A DNA stretch of 64,000 nucleotides from Lachnospiraceae bacterium (lineage in GTDB: Bacteria > Bacillota_A > Clostridia > Lachnospirales > Lachnospiraceae). Shown piece by piece: positions 53,968 through 63,757 of the stretch. The stretch's first letter is position 1, and the number at the start of each line of letters is the position of its first letter. The position numbers were made by a program, and so were the translations under genes. A model generated the notes under the pieces. The model made no database searches, was not told where the DNA came from, and saw nothing but the letters and a program-made list of their open reading frames with translations. Where the stretch lies: the NCBI GenBank assembly GCA_017620345.1, contig JAFZQP010000045.1, positions 8,301-72,300 on the forward strand, given 5' to 3'.

Positions 53968-56165
53968 CGGTCGACTTTAATAAGCGCCAGATCCTGATCC
54001 TGCCAGATCGTTTCGCAGCATACCTCCCCGAGTCTCCAGAACCCGTTCCTGTTGACCGGATATTTACATACCTCGGCGGGACCTACAAAAATATAGTCGA
54101 TCTCATGTTCTTTTATATAATTCCTGCAGTATTCCTCATTACCCGAGCAGAAAAAATAATTTACCCCGTCAGCACGCTCCCTGACAGGATCCGCATCGTT
54201 GTGCCACATCCACTCATGGACGAACCATCCTATCGGTGTACATGCGCCGGTATATACCGACAATGCGCTCTGATGAGTATAACTGTCTCCGGCAGCCTCG
54301 ATTATATGGAGATTCCTGCGATCATCTTCCATCAGCAGGTCGGCGGCCGTCATCTCAAAACCGTATACTTCGTCATTCCTAAGCCCCGCAAGGGATGATA
54401 TCCCGATCCTTCTGCTGCTGTCCAGTACATCCCCGTACCAGTCTTTTATCGAATGCGGACTGTATAATACAGACAGCGCACAATATACTGCCAGAAAGAT
54501 ACATGCGGCTCTTGCCGATCCCCTGTGTGCACTCCCGTACATCATGCGCCACAGTGCGACTGCAAAGGCAAGTCCCATTATTATCGCAAACAATGTGTAT
54601 GCCTGATAAGTCAGTTTGAACATCGTATTGAACCGGCTGTTGGTCTCACCGTATATATCGATTACGTATACGAACTCCGGTGTTATGACAAGTCCCATGG
54701 TACACAGGATAAATGCAGTCAAGGCGCTGTTTGCCACATGGTTTTTGAACAAACCCTTATACTTCTTTAAGTTAATACTGACAAGGAGTCCGACAGCTAC
54801 CGCAAACGGAATGAACCACAGTACCGCAAGTTTAAAGATCGGGGAATGCATGTCAGCCAACGCGATGCCGGATTCCATCTTATCAAATCCCAACGTGAAC
54901 GGTATGATCGTAACAAAAGATACGGCAAAAACAAATACAGCCTTTACAGCGATATCAAGGACTGTCCTGACTGAAAGACCGGACCGCGAAATATCGGTAA
55001 ACACGATCACTGCTCCCGTTATGACAAAATAGATCGCAAAATCCCAGTAATTGGCGCCCTTGTAGTATCCGAGCAGCATAGATATGAAAGTAAGGGCATA
55101 TATTCCGGAAAGCCTGTTCTTTTTGTCCTTGTCTGACAAAGCAAGATCAAACAGTATCGCAACAAGCGGCAGTACAAATATCAGATTGATCACGTGAGCA
55201 TGAAGATCGCCGAGAATGACCGAATATGCGGGGAATTCATTTTTCCCGTTATCGGAATCTCCCGCTTCCGTACTGATATAGACCGTTCCGTCGCAGAACC
55301 AGTATGACGGATAATCATCCGTAAAAAGCTTCCCGATACCGGCTCCGATTATTCCGGATAAAAACCAGTGCGGATTGCCTGCAAATGCCGCAAGTGCCGC
55401 ACCAACCGTGGCCGCCGTGTTCCTGATCGTCCCTCCCCTTTTAACATCACCGATAAGCGCATCCGCAAGAGCATACACGATCTCGTATACCATAACGAAT
55501 ACCATCCCGATAAATGTAATGAGCATAAAATTATATCCGTACTCGGGTGTTGTATTGGCAAGAAAGCACATAAACACCGATGCGGACTGTCCGAGAAAAT
55601 AATAATTAAGACGCGTCCCGCTAAACCACGGATCCTCCGGGATCGCAGCCTTCTGCCTGAAAATGGTCTGCATGAACCCGAAGTCCATATAATTTTCCGT
55701 TCCGGAGTCCACAAGCGGATTAAAACCTATCACCCAGAAAAAGAGGAGAAAGATAACCGCAAAGATCGCAAATCCGCGAAGAAGACCACTGAATTCGGAT
55801 GGTGTTATATATTCTTCCTTTACGACAAATTTCCTGATAACAAAACCAGCGGCCGCAAAAAAAGCGGCAGCGATATAGGCTGTCACAGACGAGTATGGGA
55901 CAGAGAACACCGCACAGACTGTCCATGTGAAATAGAAGCACAGAAAAAGACCTGCTCCAAAACATATCCCGAAACCTGCATCGGGAAACTTAAGATTCCG
56001 GAGCGGTATGAACGGTCTCATAAAAAAAGATACCGAAAAAACAACTGCAAGCCAGCAAAGAGCCGCAGTTGTTCCGGTATCATTCATGATCAGAAAGCAT
56101 ATGATTACGGCAGCCAGTACCGCAAGGCTAAAAAATACCGAAAAGCTTTTCCTGAAACGATCCAT
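53955..56165 (-). CDS. DUF2298 (Chlor_Arch_YYY-type) polytopic membrane protein
   Basis: A 736-residue protein with about 14 membrane segments and a soluble C-terminal domain. It has the family blocks DSGTENYMDFGFMQTIF, LNYYFLGQ and GDLHAHV, which resemble GT-C membrane glycosyltransferases; function is not established. ATG 56165 has GAGGAG four bases upstream and overlaps the preceding small gene by 38 bases; the reading to 56225 adds residues with no ribosome site. Confidence 0.87.
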   Translation of the reverse strand: MDRFRKSFSVFFSLAVLAAVIICFLIMNDTGTTAALCWLAVVFSVSFFMRPFIPLRNLKFPDAGFGICFGAGLFLCFYFTWTVCAVFSVPYSSVTAYIAAAFFAAAGFVIRKFVVKEEYITPSEFSGLLRGFAIFAVIFLLFFWVIGFNPLVDSGTENYMDFGFMQTIFRQKAAIPEDPWFSGTRLNYYFLGQSASVFMCFLANTTPEYGYNFMLITFIGMVFVMVYEIVYALADALIGDVKRGGTIRNTAATVGAALAAFAGNPHWFLSGIIGAGIGKLFTDDYPSYWFCDGTVYISTEAGDSDNGKNEFPAYSVILGDLHAHVINLIFVLPLVAILFDLALSDKDKKNRLSGIYALTFISMLLGYYKGANYWDFAIYFVITGAVIVFTDISRSGLSVRTVLDIAVKAVFVFAVSFVTIIPFTLGFDKMESGIALADMHSPIFKLAVLWFIPFAVAVGLLVSINLKKYKGLFKNHVANSALTAFILCTMGLVITPEFVYVIDIYGETNSRFNTMFKLTYQAYTLFAIIMGLAFAVALWRMMYGSAHRGSARAACIFLAVYCALSVLYSPHSIKDWYGDVLDSSRRIGISSLAGLRNDEVYGFEMTAADLLMEDDRRNLHIIEAAGDSYTHQSALSVYTGACTPIGWFVHEWMWHNDADPVRERADGVNYFFCSGNEEYCRNYIKEHEIDYIFVGPAEVCKYPVNRNGFWRLGEVCCETIWQDQDLALIKVDRSKL

Positions 56166-56565
56166 GTAACTCCTCGTATGTTGTATAATCAAACGCCGGA
56201 TTATCAGTCCGTTTTCTCCATTCATCCCTTATCGCATCACACAGGAGTTTTGAATTGGCATCCTCTGTCTGCAGAATGGACGGAAAGATATAATATATCA
56301 TGAACAGTGACAGATCCGTCCGGTCACTGCCCGAAAGCTTACCTGCGCTTGCGTATTCGCTGAACACATTTTCCGCGAAGATATTGGCGACCTCGGATGC
56401 AGCCACATTCGCATCGTCCCTTCCTTTGATGTACTGAGTCATGTCTTCAAAACATGCCCTGTACTCATCAAAGAAAACGGCAAATCTTTCCTCATATGTT
56501 CTCTTCTTGATCTTCCTCAGTTTCGATCTGTAACCTTCGAACATGGATGCTGTCTGATCGAACAT
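56128..56565 (-). CDS. Small helical protein of unknown function
   Basis: A 145-residue soluble protein, predicted almost entirely helical, with aromatic-rich segments (RFAVFFDEYRACF, LFMIYYIFPSIL). The ATG at 56565 is five bases from GGAGG. It starts 17 bases after araD and overlaps the DUF2298 gene, so it is probably cotranscribed. I do not recognise the family; the length of about 145 residues and the YYIFPSIL pattern recall uncharacterised clostridial proteins. Confidence 0.65.
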   Translation of the reverse strand: MFDQTASMFEGYRSKLRKIKKRTYEERFAVFFDEYRACFEDMTQYIKGRDDANVAASEVANIFAENVFSEYASAGKLSGSDRTDLSLFMIYYIFPSILQTEDANSKLLCDAIRDEWRKRTDNPAFDYTTYEELHGSFQEKLFGIF

Positions 56566-56582
56566 ATACACCTCCGGTACGG

Positions 56583-57275
56583 TTATTGTCCGTAATACGC
56601 ATTTGCGCCGTGTTTTCTGTAATAATGCTTGTCCTGGAGTTCCTGCGGAGCCGGTGCGATCTCGGGATTGATCGTCTCGGCACGATAAGCCATCTTGGCA
56701 ACCTCTTCAAGGACTACCGCGTTATGTACCGCATCGGCCGCGTCTTTTCCCCATGCGAACGGCCCGTGATTCTTGCACAGAACAGCCGGTACAGCCATTA
56801 TATCCCTGCCGGACTTTTTGAATTCATCTACTATGAGAAGGCCGGTATTGGTCTCATATGCACTGTCGATCTCTTCTTTCGTAAGACATCTTACACACGG
56901 AACGTCGCCGTATATATAATCGGCATGTGTCGTCCCGTAGCACGGGATACTCCTTCCCGCCTGCGCCCAGCTTGTTGCATATGATGAATGAGTATGAACT
57001 ACTCCGCCGATGCTGTCAAATGCTTTGTAAAGTTCCAGATGGGTAGGGGTATCACTTGAGGGCTTATATCTTCCCTCGACCTTATTGCCGTCAAGATCCA
57101 TGACTACCATATCTTCAGCTGTCAGCTTATCATAATCGACTCCGCTCGGCTTGATGCAGAACAACCCGCTCTTTCTGTCTATCGCGGAAACATTTCCCCA
57201 CGTGAACGTAACGAGTCCGTACTTGGGAAGAAGCATATTTGCTTCGTATACCTGTTTCTTTAATTCTTCCAGCAT
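56583..57275 (-). CDS. araD: L-ribulose-5-phosphate 4-epimerase
   Basis: Class II aldolase-fold epimerase that converts L-ribulose-5-phosphate to D-xylulose-5-phosphate. The 230 residues carry [12 protein letters not shown], the zinc histidines in VHTHSSYAT and the later H of [11 protein letters not shown], plus the AraD-type C-terminus [16 protein letters not shown]. It overlaps the kinase stop by one base (TAATG). Supports a pentose, probably L-arabinose, function for the operon. Confidence 0.94.
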   Translation of the reverse strand: MLEELKKQVYEANMLLPKYGLVTFTWGNVSAIDRKSGLFCIKPSGVDYDKLTAEDMVVMDLDGNKVEGRYKPSSDTPTHLELYKAFDSIGGVVHTHSSYATSWAQAGRSIPCYGTTHADYIYGDVPCVRCLTKEEIDSAYETNTGLLIVDEFKKSGRDIMAVPAVLCKNHGPFAWGKDAADAVHNAVVLEEVAKMAYRAETINPEIAPAPQELQDKHYYRKHGANAYYGQ

Positions 57276-58867
57276 TATGATAACACCTCCACTGCCGCAC
57301 GCTCTATCTTAAGCCCTTCCATATATGTCTTCATGAATGAATCGAATCCCTTCTCATCCTCTGCTGAAGGTTCGATCGTGCTTCCCTTTGCGTTTGCAAA
57401 GATCTTGCGGTTCAGGAAATGTTCAAGATCCTCATTGCCATCCCTTCCGTCCGCAAACGAAGCAAGTATGGCCATTCCCCATGGGCCGCCTTCTCCTGCT
57501 GTTTCCATGACCGATACAGGTGCATGAATGGCCGCAGCCGCAAACTTCTGACCTACTCCTTTTGTCTTAAAGTATCCGCCATGACCGTACATCTTGTCAA
57601 CCTTAACTCCCTCTTCATTGATCAGTATATCAAGACCCGACTTAAGTGCGGCAAGCGCGGAATACAGATGCATTCTCATGACATTGCCGAGTGTGAATCT
57701 TGAATCTGCGGTACGCACAAAAAGCGGGGCTCCCTTGTCAAATCCGGTAACAGGCTCACCCGATATATAGTTGTACGAAAGAAGTCCGCCGCAGTCACTC
57801 TCACCGTCAAGCGCTTTGCTGTACAGTTTTGTGAACAGTTCGTTCATATCCGTCTTCTGTCCCATCATCTCGCCGAATTCCTTGAACAGATTCACCCATG
57901 CATTGATATCGCTCGTACAGTTGTTGCAGTGTACCATTGCAACAGCGGCACCGTCGGGTGTCGTGACCATATCGATCTGTTCGTATACCTTTGAAAGCGG
58001 TTTTTCAAGTACTACCATTGCAAAAACGCTTGTTCCGGCAGATGTATTTCCTGTACGGAGTCCTACCGAATTCGTGGCTACCATTCCGGTTCCGGCATCT
58101 CCCTCTGGAGGGCACAGCGGGATGCCGGCCTGAAGATTTCCTGAAGTATCAAGCAGCTTTGCGCCTTCTGCCGTAAGAGTTCCGGCATCAGCCCCGGCAG
58201 GAACAGACTTGGGCAGAACTTTCAGAAGATCCCATGAGAACCCGCACGGTTTGATCAACGCGTCAAACTTTGCGACCATGTTCTTATCATAATCACCTGT
58301 TGCCGAATCTATCGGGAACATACCCGACGCATCACCGACACCGAGTACCTTTTTGCCCGTCATCTTATAATGCACATAGCCGGCAAGCGTTGTAACAAAA
58401 TCTATATCAGCAACGTGCTCCTCCTTGTTCAGGATCGCCTGATACAGATGAGCTATACTCCATCTCTGAGGGATGTTAAAATCAAACTCTTTTGTAAGAG
58501 CTGCCGCTGCTTCTTCCGTGATCGTATTCCTCCATGTTCTGAAAGGAACAAGAAGCTTTTCGTCCCTGTCAAACGCAAGATAACCGTGCATCATCGCCGA
58601 AAAACCGATCGATGCAAACTTTGTCGGTACTATGCCGTATTTATCCTTTATGTCCTTAAGGAGGTCGCTGTAGCAGTCGGCCAGGCCGCCCCATATATCG
58701 TCAAGTGTGTATGTCCATATTCCGTTATCGAGTCTGTTCTCCCACGAATGTCCGCCGGTTGCCAGAACATTTCCTTCGGCATCTATAACAACGCCCTTTA
58801 TCCTGGTCGAGCCAAACTCTATCCCCAGATATGACTTTCCTTCTGCTATCAGATTTTTTGCATCCAT
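57275..58867 (-). CDS. FGGY-family pentulose kinase (probable L-ribulokinase)
   Basis: A 530-residue sugar kinase with N-terminal phosphate-binding [11 protein letters not shown], the substrate region GFSAMMHG, and the C-terminal ATP block [22 protein letters not shown] and [13 protein letters not shown]. It is closer to the Firmicutes xylulokinase-like group than to classical AraB. Coupling to araD by TAATG suggests L-ribulose as substrate; xylulose is the alternative. AAAGGAG lies eight bases before the ATG. Confidence 0.9.
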   Translation of the reverse strand: MDAKNLIAEGKSYLGIEFGSTRIKGVVIDAEGNVLATGGHSWENRLDNGIWTYTLDDIWGGLADCYSDLLKDIKDKYGIVPTKFASIGFSAMMHGYLAFDRDEKLLVPFRTWRNTITEEAAAALTKEFDFNIPQRWSIAHLYQAILNKEEHVADIDFVTTLAGYVHYKMTGKKVLGVGDASGMFPIDSATGDYDKNMVAKFDALIKPCGFSWDLLKVLPKSVPAGADAGTLTAEGAKLLDTSGNLQAGIPLCPPEGDAGTGMVATNSVGLRTGNTSAGTSVFAMVVLEKPLSKVYEQIDMVTTPDGAAVAMVHCNNCTSDINAWVNLFKEFGEMMGQKTDMNELFTKLYSKALDGESDCGGLLSYNYISGEPVTGFDKGAPLFVRTADSRFTLGNVMRMHLYSALAALKSGLDILINEEGVKVDKMYGHGGYFKTKGVGQKFAAAAIHAPVSVMETAGEGGPWGMAILASFADGRDGNEDLEHFLNRKIFANAKGSTIEPSAEDEKGFDSFMKTYMEGLKIERAAVEVLS

Positions 58868-58902
58868 AAACTCTTCTCCTTTCGATTATACGGCAGCCCC
58901 TG

Positions 58903-59949
58903 CTACCTCTTGTTCGTTACCCTGTATTCCTTGCCTCCGAGCATGACCGAAGTAACAGATGTGTCATTTGAAAACAGACCTTCACTGACATACTGATATT
59001 TGTACGGTTCTTCCCCTGCTTCAAGCTTTCTTATGATCGATTCGACACGGGGACCGTGCATCGGATTACATTCACCTATACATGATATCTCTCCGGTCAT
59101 AAGATGCGAAAGCGCCTGTTTGTTTATCCCGTCAAACGACACGACCATTGTCTGTCCGTGCGCGATATCGCCTCCGCATTTTTTCCCCGATGCTTCCAGT
59201 ACCTCGATCACTCCGAGGGCCTCATTATCATTTTCACAGTATACTACATTAACATCTTCATAATTCCTGAGTATCTTGAACATGGCCTCTTTACCTTTAC
59301 TCCTGGTAAAATCACCCTGTTCATATGCAACAACATCCCAGCCGTACAGTTTTGCCATATGATCAAAACCCTTCGTACGACCAAGCTGGGCGGTGCTGCC
59401 GAGTGTGCCCTGAATATCGACTATATGAACGTCTTCTCCCCTGATGCCCTTCTGTCCGAGGTATTTGGATATCCACATGCATACCATCTTTCCTTCAAGT
59501 TCAAAGTCAGAACCCACCCAGCATGTGAACAGTCCCTCATCCGATACGTCTACCTGGCGGTCTACTATGATGACCGGTATCCCCGCTTCCTTTGCTTCCG
59601 ACAACACAGTGTCCCATCCCTTTTCGGTAACCGGGGCGAGCACGATGTAATCTACATCCCGCTGGATGAAGCTGCGGATCGCGGTTATCTGGTTCGTCTG
59701 TTTCTGCTGGGCATCGTCAAAGATCAGTTCATATCCGTTCTCTTCCGTGAACACGGATCTCATCGATTCCGTATTGGCACTTCTCCAGTCGGATTCAGCC
59801 CCAAGCTGGGAAAATCCGACCGTGATCAGATCTTTTTCCGTAATATCACTGTCAGCCCCTGCCGCTTCTGCCGGGCTGCAACCCGGCAAAAGACAACAGA
59901 GGCTCACGATGATCAGTAAATGTATAAACTTATCAAAAAACGATCTCAT
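58903..59949 (-). CDS. YtfQ-like ABC transporter sugar-binding lipoprotein
   Basis: A 348-residue periplasmic-binding-protein-fold lipoprotein: signal peptide with lipobox LPGC (Cys24), then VGFSQLGAESDWR, DAQQKQTNQI, the hinge VDYIVLAPVTEKGW and FTRSKGKE, all close to the galactofuranose-binding protein YtfQ. Because the operon has araD and a ribulokinase-like gene, a furanose form of arabinose is a reasonable ligand. It overlaps the permease stop by one base. A second binding protein lies at the operon's upstream end. Confidence 0.92.
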   Translation of the reverse strand: MRSFFDKFIHLLIIVSLCCLLPGCSPAEAAGADSDITEKDLITVGFSQLGAESDWRSANTESMRSVFTEENGYELIFDDAQQKQTNQITAIRSFIQRDVDYIVLAPVTEKGWDTVLSEAKEAGIPVIIVDRQVDVSDEGLFTCWVGSDFELEGKMVCMWISKYLGQKGIRGEDVHIVDIQGTLGSTAQLGRTKGFDHMAKLYGWDVVAYEQGDFTRSKGKEAMFKILRNYEDVNVVYCENDNEALGVIEVLEASGKKCGGDIAHGQTMVVSFDGINKQALSHLMTGEISCIGECNPMHGPRVESIIRKLEAGEEPYKYQYVSEGLFSNDTSVTSVMLGGKEYRVTNKR

Positions 59950-60998
59950 TACTGTTTCTTGAGTGATTTTTTCTTACGCGCTATAACGATCGACTGTACA
60001 ACGAGGAACAGACATAACATTCCCGCAACAGTGATACCTGTCCACCATGCCTGATCAAAACCGGCTGACGATACTATACTCTGGATCGTCGCAAGTGACA
60101 GTACGCCGAACAGTGTGCCTATGATATTTCCAACACCGCCTGTGAGCATCGTGCCTCCGATGATCGACGATGCGATAGCGTTCATTTCCGCACCGGATGC
60201 ATGGCTCGCCGCGCCCGATCCGACATGGAGGAAGTAAACATAGCCGCCTATACCCGCAAGCACTCCGCACATAAGGTGTGCCAGGAACTTGGTGCGCTTA
60301 ACATTGATACCGAGCATAAGTGCACTCGTTCTGTTTCCGCCCACTGCGTAGAATGAACGTCCGAGCTTGGTATATCTGAGTACAAAGAACAGGATCAGCA
60401 CAATGAGAAGAGCTACAAACACTCCGATCTCAATCTTGGCCGGAACTAGTTTTCCCTTTTTGTTAACTGTGCCGAGGAAAGCTATCCTTATGGGCTCTTT
60501 GAGTTTATTGAACGCTTCGTTCTCAACGTTGAACGGATTGGTATGAACGATCGTTGTCATACCTCTTGCAAAGAACATACCTGCAAGGGATACGATGAAC
60601 GGCTGTATGTCAAGGTATGCTATAAGGTATCCCTGAACAAGCCCGTATGCAAGACCTATGCCGAGTGCGATGAGCATTGACACGGCAACATTACCCGGTG
60701 TCAGGTTCTTCTCGGGGCTTAGGACGTTCCTGTCAAGATAGACTGCACAGCACATGCTGACAAGTGCCGCAACGCCTCCGACCGAGATATCGATGCTCCC
60801 GATGACCATGACAAGCGTCAGTCCGCATGCCATCAGGATCAGCGCTGCATTTGCATTCAGTATGTTAAGAAAAGTCTGGAGCTTTAAGAAACCTTTTCCC
60901 TGGAAGACCATAGCTCCGATATACATCGCAAAGAAAACAACGATAGTGATCGTCAAAAGGATGGTGGTATCGGAAATATTCCTGCGTTTGGTATTCAT
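59949..60998 (-). CDS. YjfF-like ABC sugar permease
   Basis: A 349-residue BPD_transp_2 family permease with about nine membrane segments; contains GSIDISVGGVAAL, GLVQGYLIAYLDIQPFIVSLAGM and AIASSIIGGTMLTGGVG typical of ribose/galactofuranose importers. The ATG overlaps the upstream permease stop by one base. Pairs with the other permease as a heterodimer. Confidence 0.93.
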   Translation of the reverse strand: MNTKRRNISDTTILLTITIVVFFAMYIGAMVFQGKGFLKLQTFLNILNANAALILMACGLTLVMVIGSIDISVGGVAALVSMCCAVYLDRNVLSPEKNLTPGNVAVSMLIALGIGLAYGLVQGYLIAYLDIQPFIVSLAGMFFARGMTTIVHTNPFNVENEAFNKLKEPIRIAFLGTVNKKGKLVPAKIEIGVFVALLIVLILFFVLRYTKLGRSFYAVGGNRTSALMLGINVKRTKFLAHLMCGVLAGIGGYVYFLHVGSGAASHASGAEMNAIASSIIGGTMLTGGVGNIIGTLFGVLSLATIQSIVSSAGFDQAWWTGITVAGMLCLFLVVQSIVIARKKKSLKKQ

Positions 60999-62080
60999 TA
61001 CGCCACCCCCTTCTTAGCCGAAAGCTTCTTGAACTTCGAGCCGATCCAGTCTCTTACGGTAGGAGCCGAGAATACGACAAGCGCTATGACAACGATGGCC
61101 TTATAAGCCGACAATGCGTCAGAACTTACCTTCAGCTTGTAAAGTGTTGTCGTAAGGAACTGAATTACATATGCGCCGATTATCGATGCCCACATGTTAA
61201 ACTTACCGCCGGAAAGCGGGTTGCCGCCGAGTGCGACCGCAAGGATCGCATCCATTTCTATATCCTTTGCAATGACCGAATAGTTGATCGTAGACAGTCT
61301 CGAAGTTTTGATGAGTGCCGCTACCGCAACACACAGTCCGAGTATCACGAATGAAATGAACTTCACAAGTTCGGGATTCAGTCCGTTAAGTCTCGATGAG
61401 CTCGGGTTGATACCTACAGCCTGCGTATAAAGGCCGAGCGTTGTAAACTTGAGCACGAGGAATATCACGATCATGCAAAGCGCCGCGATGAACACCGGAG
61501 CCGGAACCGGTATTCCCGGTATGAATCCTCCGAAATAAGCGAATGTCGGATCCGGTACTATCGGAAGCTCGTTGTTGTTTATCCATGCGGCTATTGAACG
61601 TCCCGCCGTAAACAGTATGAGCGTCGCTACCATCGGCTGTATCTTGAAATAAGCCACCAGTATTCCGTTAAACGCGCCGCACATCATTCCTACAACACAT
61701 GCAACAAGGAAGCCGACTATTATCGGAGCCTGGATCGTCTCGGGACGTGAATTGGAACCGCACAGTACACGAAGAAGTGCCGATCCGCAGATCGCTATCG
61801 TTGCACCGACCGAGATATCCTGTCCGCCCGAAGCTGCTGTAACCAGTGTCATTCCTATCGCAAGTATCGCAAGTTCTGAACCGTAATCGAGTATCGTGAT
61901 GAGATATCCCGACAGAACAGGATTTCCTGCTGAATTTGTCTTTGGTGTGATCACGAAGAACGACGGATCACATATAAGATTGAATACGATCAGAAGCAGT
62001 AATGCCGCAAGCGGTATTATGATCTGACTGTGTATCAGTTTTCCGAATATTCCGGAACCTGACTTTTTATTATTTGCCAT
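60998..62080 (-). CDS. YtfT-like ABC sugar permease
   Basis: A 360-residue permease with about nine membrane segments, ASGGQDISVGATIAI, and ILAVALGGNPLSGGKFN. The ATG at 62080 is eight bases from GGAGG and overlaps the ATPase stop by 11 bases; the GTG at 62089 is less likely. Confidence 0.93.
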   Translation of the reverse strand: MANNKKSGSGIFGKLIHSQIIIPLAALLLLIVFNLICDPSFFVITPKTNSAGNPVLSGYLITILDYGSELAILAIGMTLVTAASGGQDISVGATIAICGSALLRVLCGSNSRPETIQAPIIVGFLVACVVGMMCGAFNGILVAYFKIQPMVATLILFTAGRSIAAWINNNELPIVPDPTFAYFGGFIPGIPVPAPVFIAALCMIVIFLVLKFTTLGLYTQAVGINPSSSRLNGLNPELVKFISFVILGLCVAVAALIKTSRLSTINYSVIAKDIEMDAILAVALGGNPLSGGKFNMWASIIGAYVIQFLTTTLYKLKVSSDALSAYKAIVVIALVVFSAPTVRDWIGSKFKKLSAKKGVA

Positions 62081-63584
62081 CACTATCACCTCCGGCTATT
62101 GTACTCATGATCTTGGTCTGGTTAAGATCATCTCCCGTAAGCTCTCCGACAACGTGTCTGTCACGCATGACGATGAGTCTCGAACAGGTACGGAGCATCT
62201 CATCGGTCTCGGAGGAAATGAATGTTATCGCCATTCCCTCACTGGCAAGCTTTAATACAAGTTTCTGGATATCGACCTTGGTTCCGACGTCGATACCACG
62301 TGTAGGTTCGTCAAGGATAAGATAATCAGGATGGGTAAGAAGCCATCTTGCAAGTATGACTTTCTGCTGATTACCTCCCGACAAAGATTTGATAGGCGTA
62401 TCCGCCGAAGCAGTCTTGATATCAAGAAGCTTAATATACTCATCTGCAAACTTATATGCCTCGGCTTTGCTGAAAGGATGAAGAGCACCCTTTAATACCT
62501 GATATGCCAGGACTATGTTTTCTCTTACCGAAAGGTCGCCGACTATACCGTCAATCTTACGATCCTCGGGAAGGTAAGCGATACCTTTCTTCATAGCATC
62601 TATCGGTTTCGAAATCTTAACCTGTTTTCCGTCCTTAGTCTTCTCACCGCTAAGGTTACGGTCCGCTCCGAATATCGCTCTTACGCACTCTGAGCGTCCC
62701 GATCCTAGAAGTCCGGTAAACCCGTTAACCTCTCCTTTGTTGATATGAAAATCAAACGGATGTACCGCTTCGGTACTTGATAAGTTAGTCGCGGTAAATA
62801 CAGGTGTTTCGTTAGCTTTCTTTTCATATGCGGCATTTTCGCTCTTGATGTCGGACATATCATCAAGTTCCTTACCGAGCATCTTGGATACAAGCTGGAC
62901 TCTCGGAAGATCCTTGATCTCATATTCTCCTACGAGCTGTCCGTCACGAAGGACCGTGATCTTATCACATACCTCGTAAACCTGATCAAGGAAATGGGTA
63001 ACGAAAATGATACCTACTCCTTTCGCTTTAAGGTCTCTCATGAGCTTGAACAGTTTTTCAACTTCCTGCTCATCAAGAGAAGATGTGGGCTCATCAAGGA
63101 TAAGGACCTTACAGTCCATATCAACCGCGCGTGCGATGGCAACCATCTGCTGTACAGCGATCGAGCAGCTTGCGAGCTGCTGTGCCGGCTTGGCAGGGAT
63201 CGCAAGTTCGTTAAGGATCCTGCCTGCGTCTTCATTCATTTTCTTCCAGTTCCTGACAGCACTCTGTTCTCTTCCGATGAACATATTCTCAGCTACCGAA
63301 AGGTTCGGACAGAGCGTGATCTCCTGGTACACCGTACTGATACCCAGATTCTGAGCATCCTGCGGTGATTTTATCGATACGGGATTGTCGCCTAAGAATA
63401 TCTCTCCCCCATCCTTGGCATAAACCCCGGTCAGGACCTTGATAAGAGTGGATTTCCCGGCTCCGTTTTCTCCCATGAGTGCGTGGATCTCACCTTCGCA
63501 TAATGTGAAATCCACATTCTGCAATGCACGTACCCCGGGGAATACCTTGTCAATACCACGCATTTTCAGTACTGCTTTTCCCAT
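62070..63584 (-). CDS. YtfR-like ABC sugar-import ATP-binding protein (two ABC domains)
   Basis: A 504-residue ATPase with tandem ABC modules of the ribose/arabinose/galactofuranose type. First module: GENGAGKSTLIKVL, SCSIAVQQMVAIARAV and LILDEPTSSLD. Second module: degenerate Walker A GLLGSGRSEC, LSGGNQQKVILARW and LILDEPTRGID. The start ATG 63584 (MGKAVLKMRGIDKVF) matches the family; the longer reading to 63611 is not supported. Follows two hairpins after the binding-protein gene. Confidence 0.95.
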   Translation of the reverse strand: MGKAVLKMRGIDKVFPGVRALQNVDFTLCEGEIHALMGENGAGKSTLIKVLTGVYAKDGGEIFLGDNPVSIKSPQDAQNLGISTVYQEITLCPNLSVAENMFIGREQSAVRNWKKMNEDAGRILNELAIPAKPAQQLASCSIAVQQMVAIARAVDMDCKVLILDEPTSSLDEQEVEKLFKLMRDLKAKGVGIIFVTHFLDQVYEVCDKITVLRDGQLVGEYEIKDLPRVQLVSKMLGKELDDMSDIKSENAAYEKKANETPVFTATNLSSTEAVHPFDFHINKGEVNGFTGLLGSGRSECVRAIFGADRNLSGEKTKDGKQVKISKPIDAMKKGIAYLPEDRKIDGIVGDLSVRENIVLAYQVLKGALHPFSKAEAYKFADEYIKLLDIKTASADTPIKSLSGGNQQKVILARWLLTHPDYLILDEPTRGIDVGTKVDIQKLVLKLASEGMAITFISSETDEMLRTCSRLIVMRDRHVVGELTGDDLNQTKIMSTIAGGDSDGK

Positions 63585-63631
63585 AATGAGTGGATTCACC
63601 TCCCAATTCATTTCTCATAATAATCTCATAA

Positions 63632-63678
63632 AAATGGCGCGAGTTGCGTAATAAATATGTACGCTCTCGCGCCGTTTT
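63632..63678 (-). terminator. Hairpin with T-tail between binding-protein and ATPase genes
   Basis: GGCGCGAG (63636-63643) pairs with CTCGCGCC (63665-63672), extended by partial pairing inside; minus-strand trailer ATTTTTATG. Fits a leaky terminator that lowers expression of the membrane components relative to the binding protein. Confidence 0.7.
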
Positions 63679-63699
63679 TCATATCTTCTTGCTTTCCGA

Positions 63700-63740
63700 A
63701 GATAAGCACCTCCTCGCACGAGTGCGGTCGGTGCCTATCT
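63700..63740 (-). repeat. Long hairpin behind the binding-protein stop codon
   Basis: AGATAAGCACC (63700-63710) pairs with GGTGCCTATCT (63730-63740) with an inner GCACG/CGTGC palindrome. It has no T-run of its own, so an mRNA-stabilising 3' end of the binding-protein transcript is more likely than a terminator. Confidence 0.6.
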
Positions 63741-63757
63741 CCAAAAATCTTATCTAA

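Noticed and set aside
55368..56303. 311-codon plus-strand open frame opposite the DUF2298 gene
   Set aside because: Basic, low-complexity translation without motifs; the minus strand has a family match across the same bases.
59104..59919. 271-codon plus-strand frame opposite the YtfQ-like gene
   Set aside because: No domain or start signal; minus-strand gene is certain.
63626..63682. 18-residue minus-strand reading frame (MKNGARAYIF...) between the binding-protein and ATPase genes
   Set aside because: It runs through the GC-rich terminator stem, and the nearest AGGAGG is about 26 bases away, so a leader peptide is not supported.
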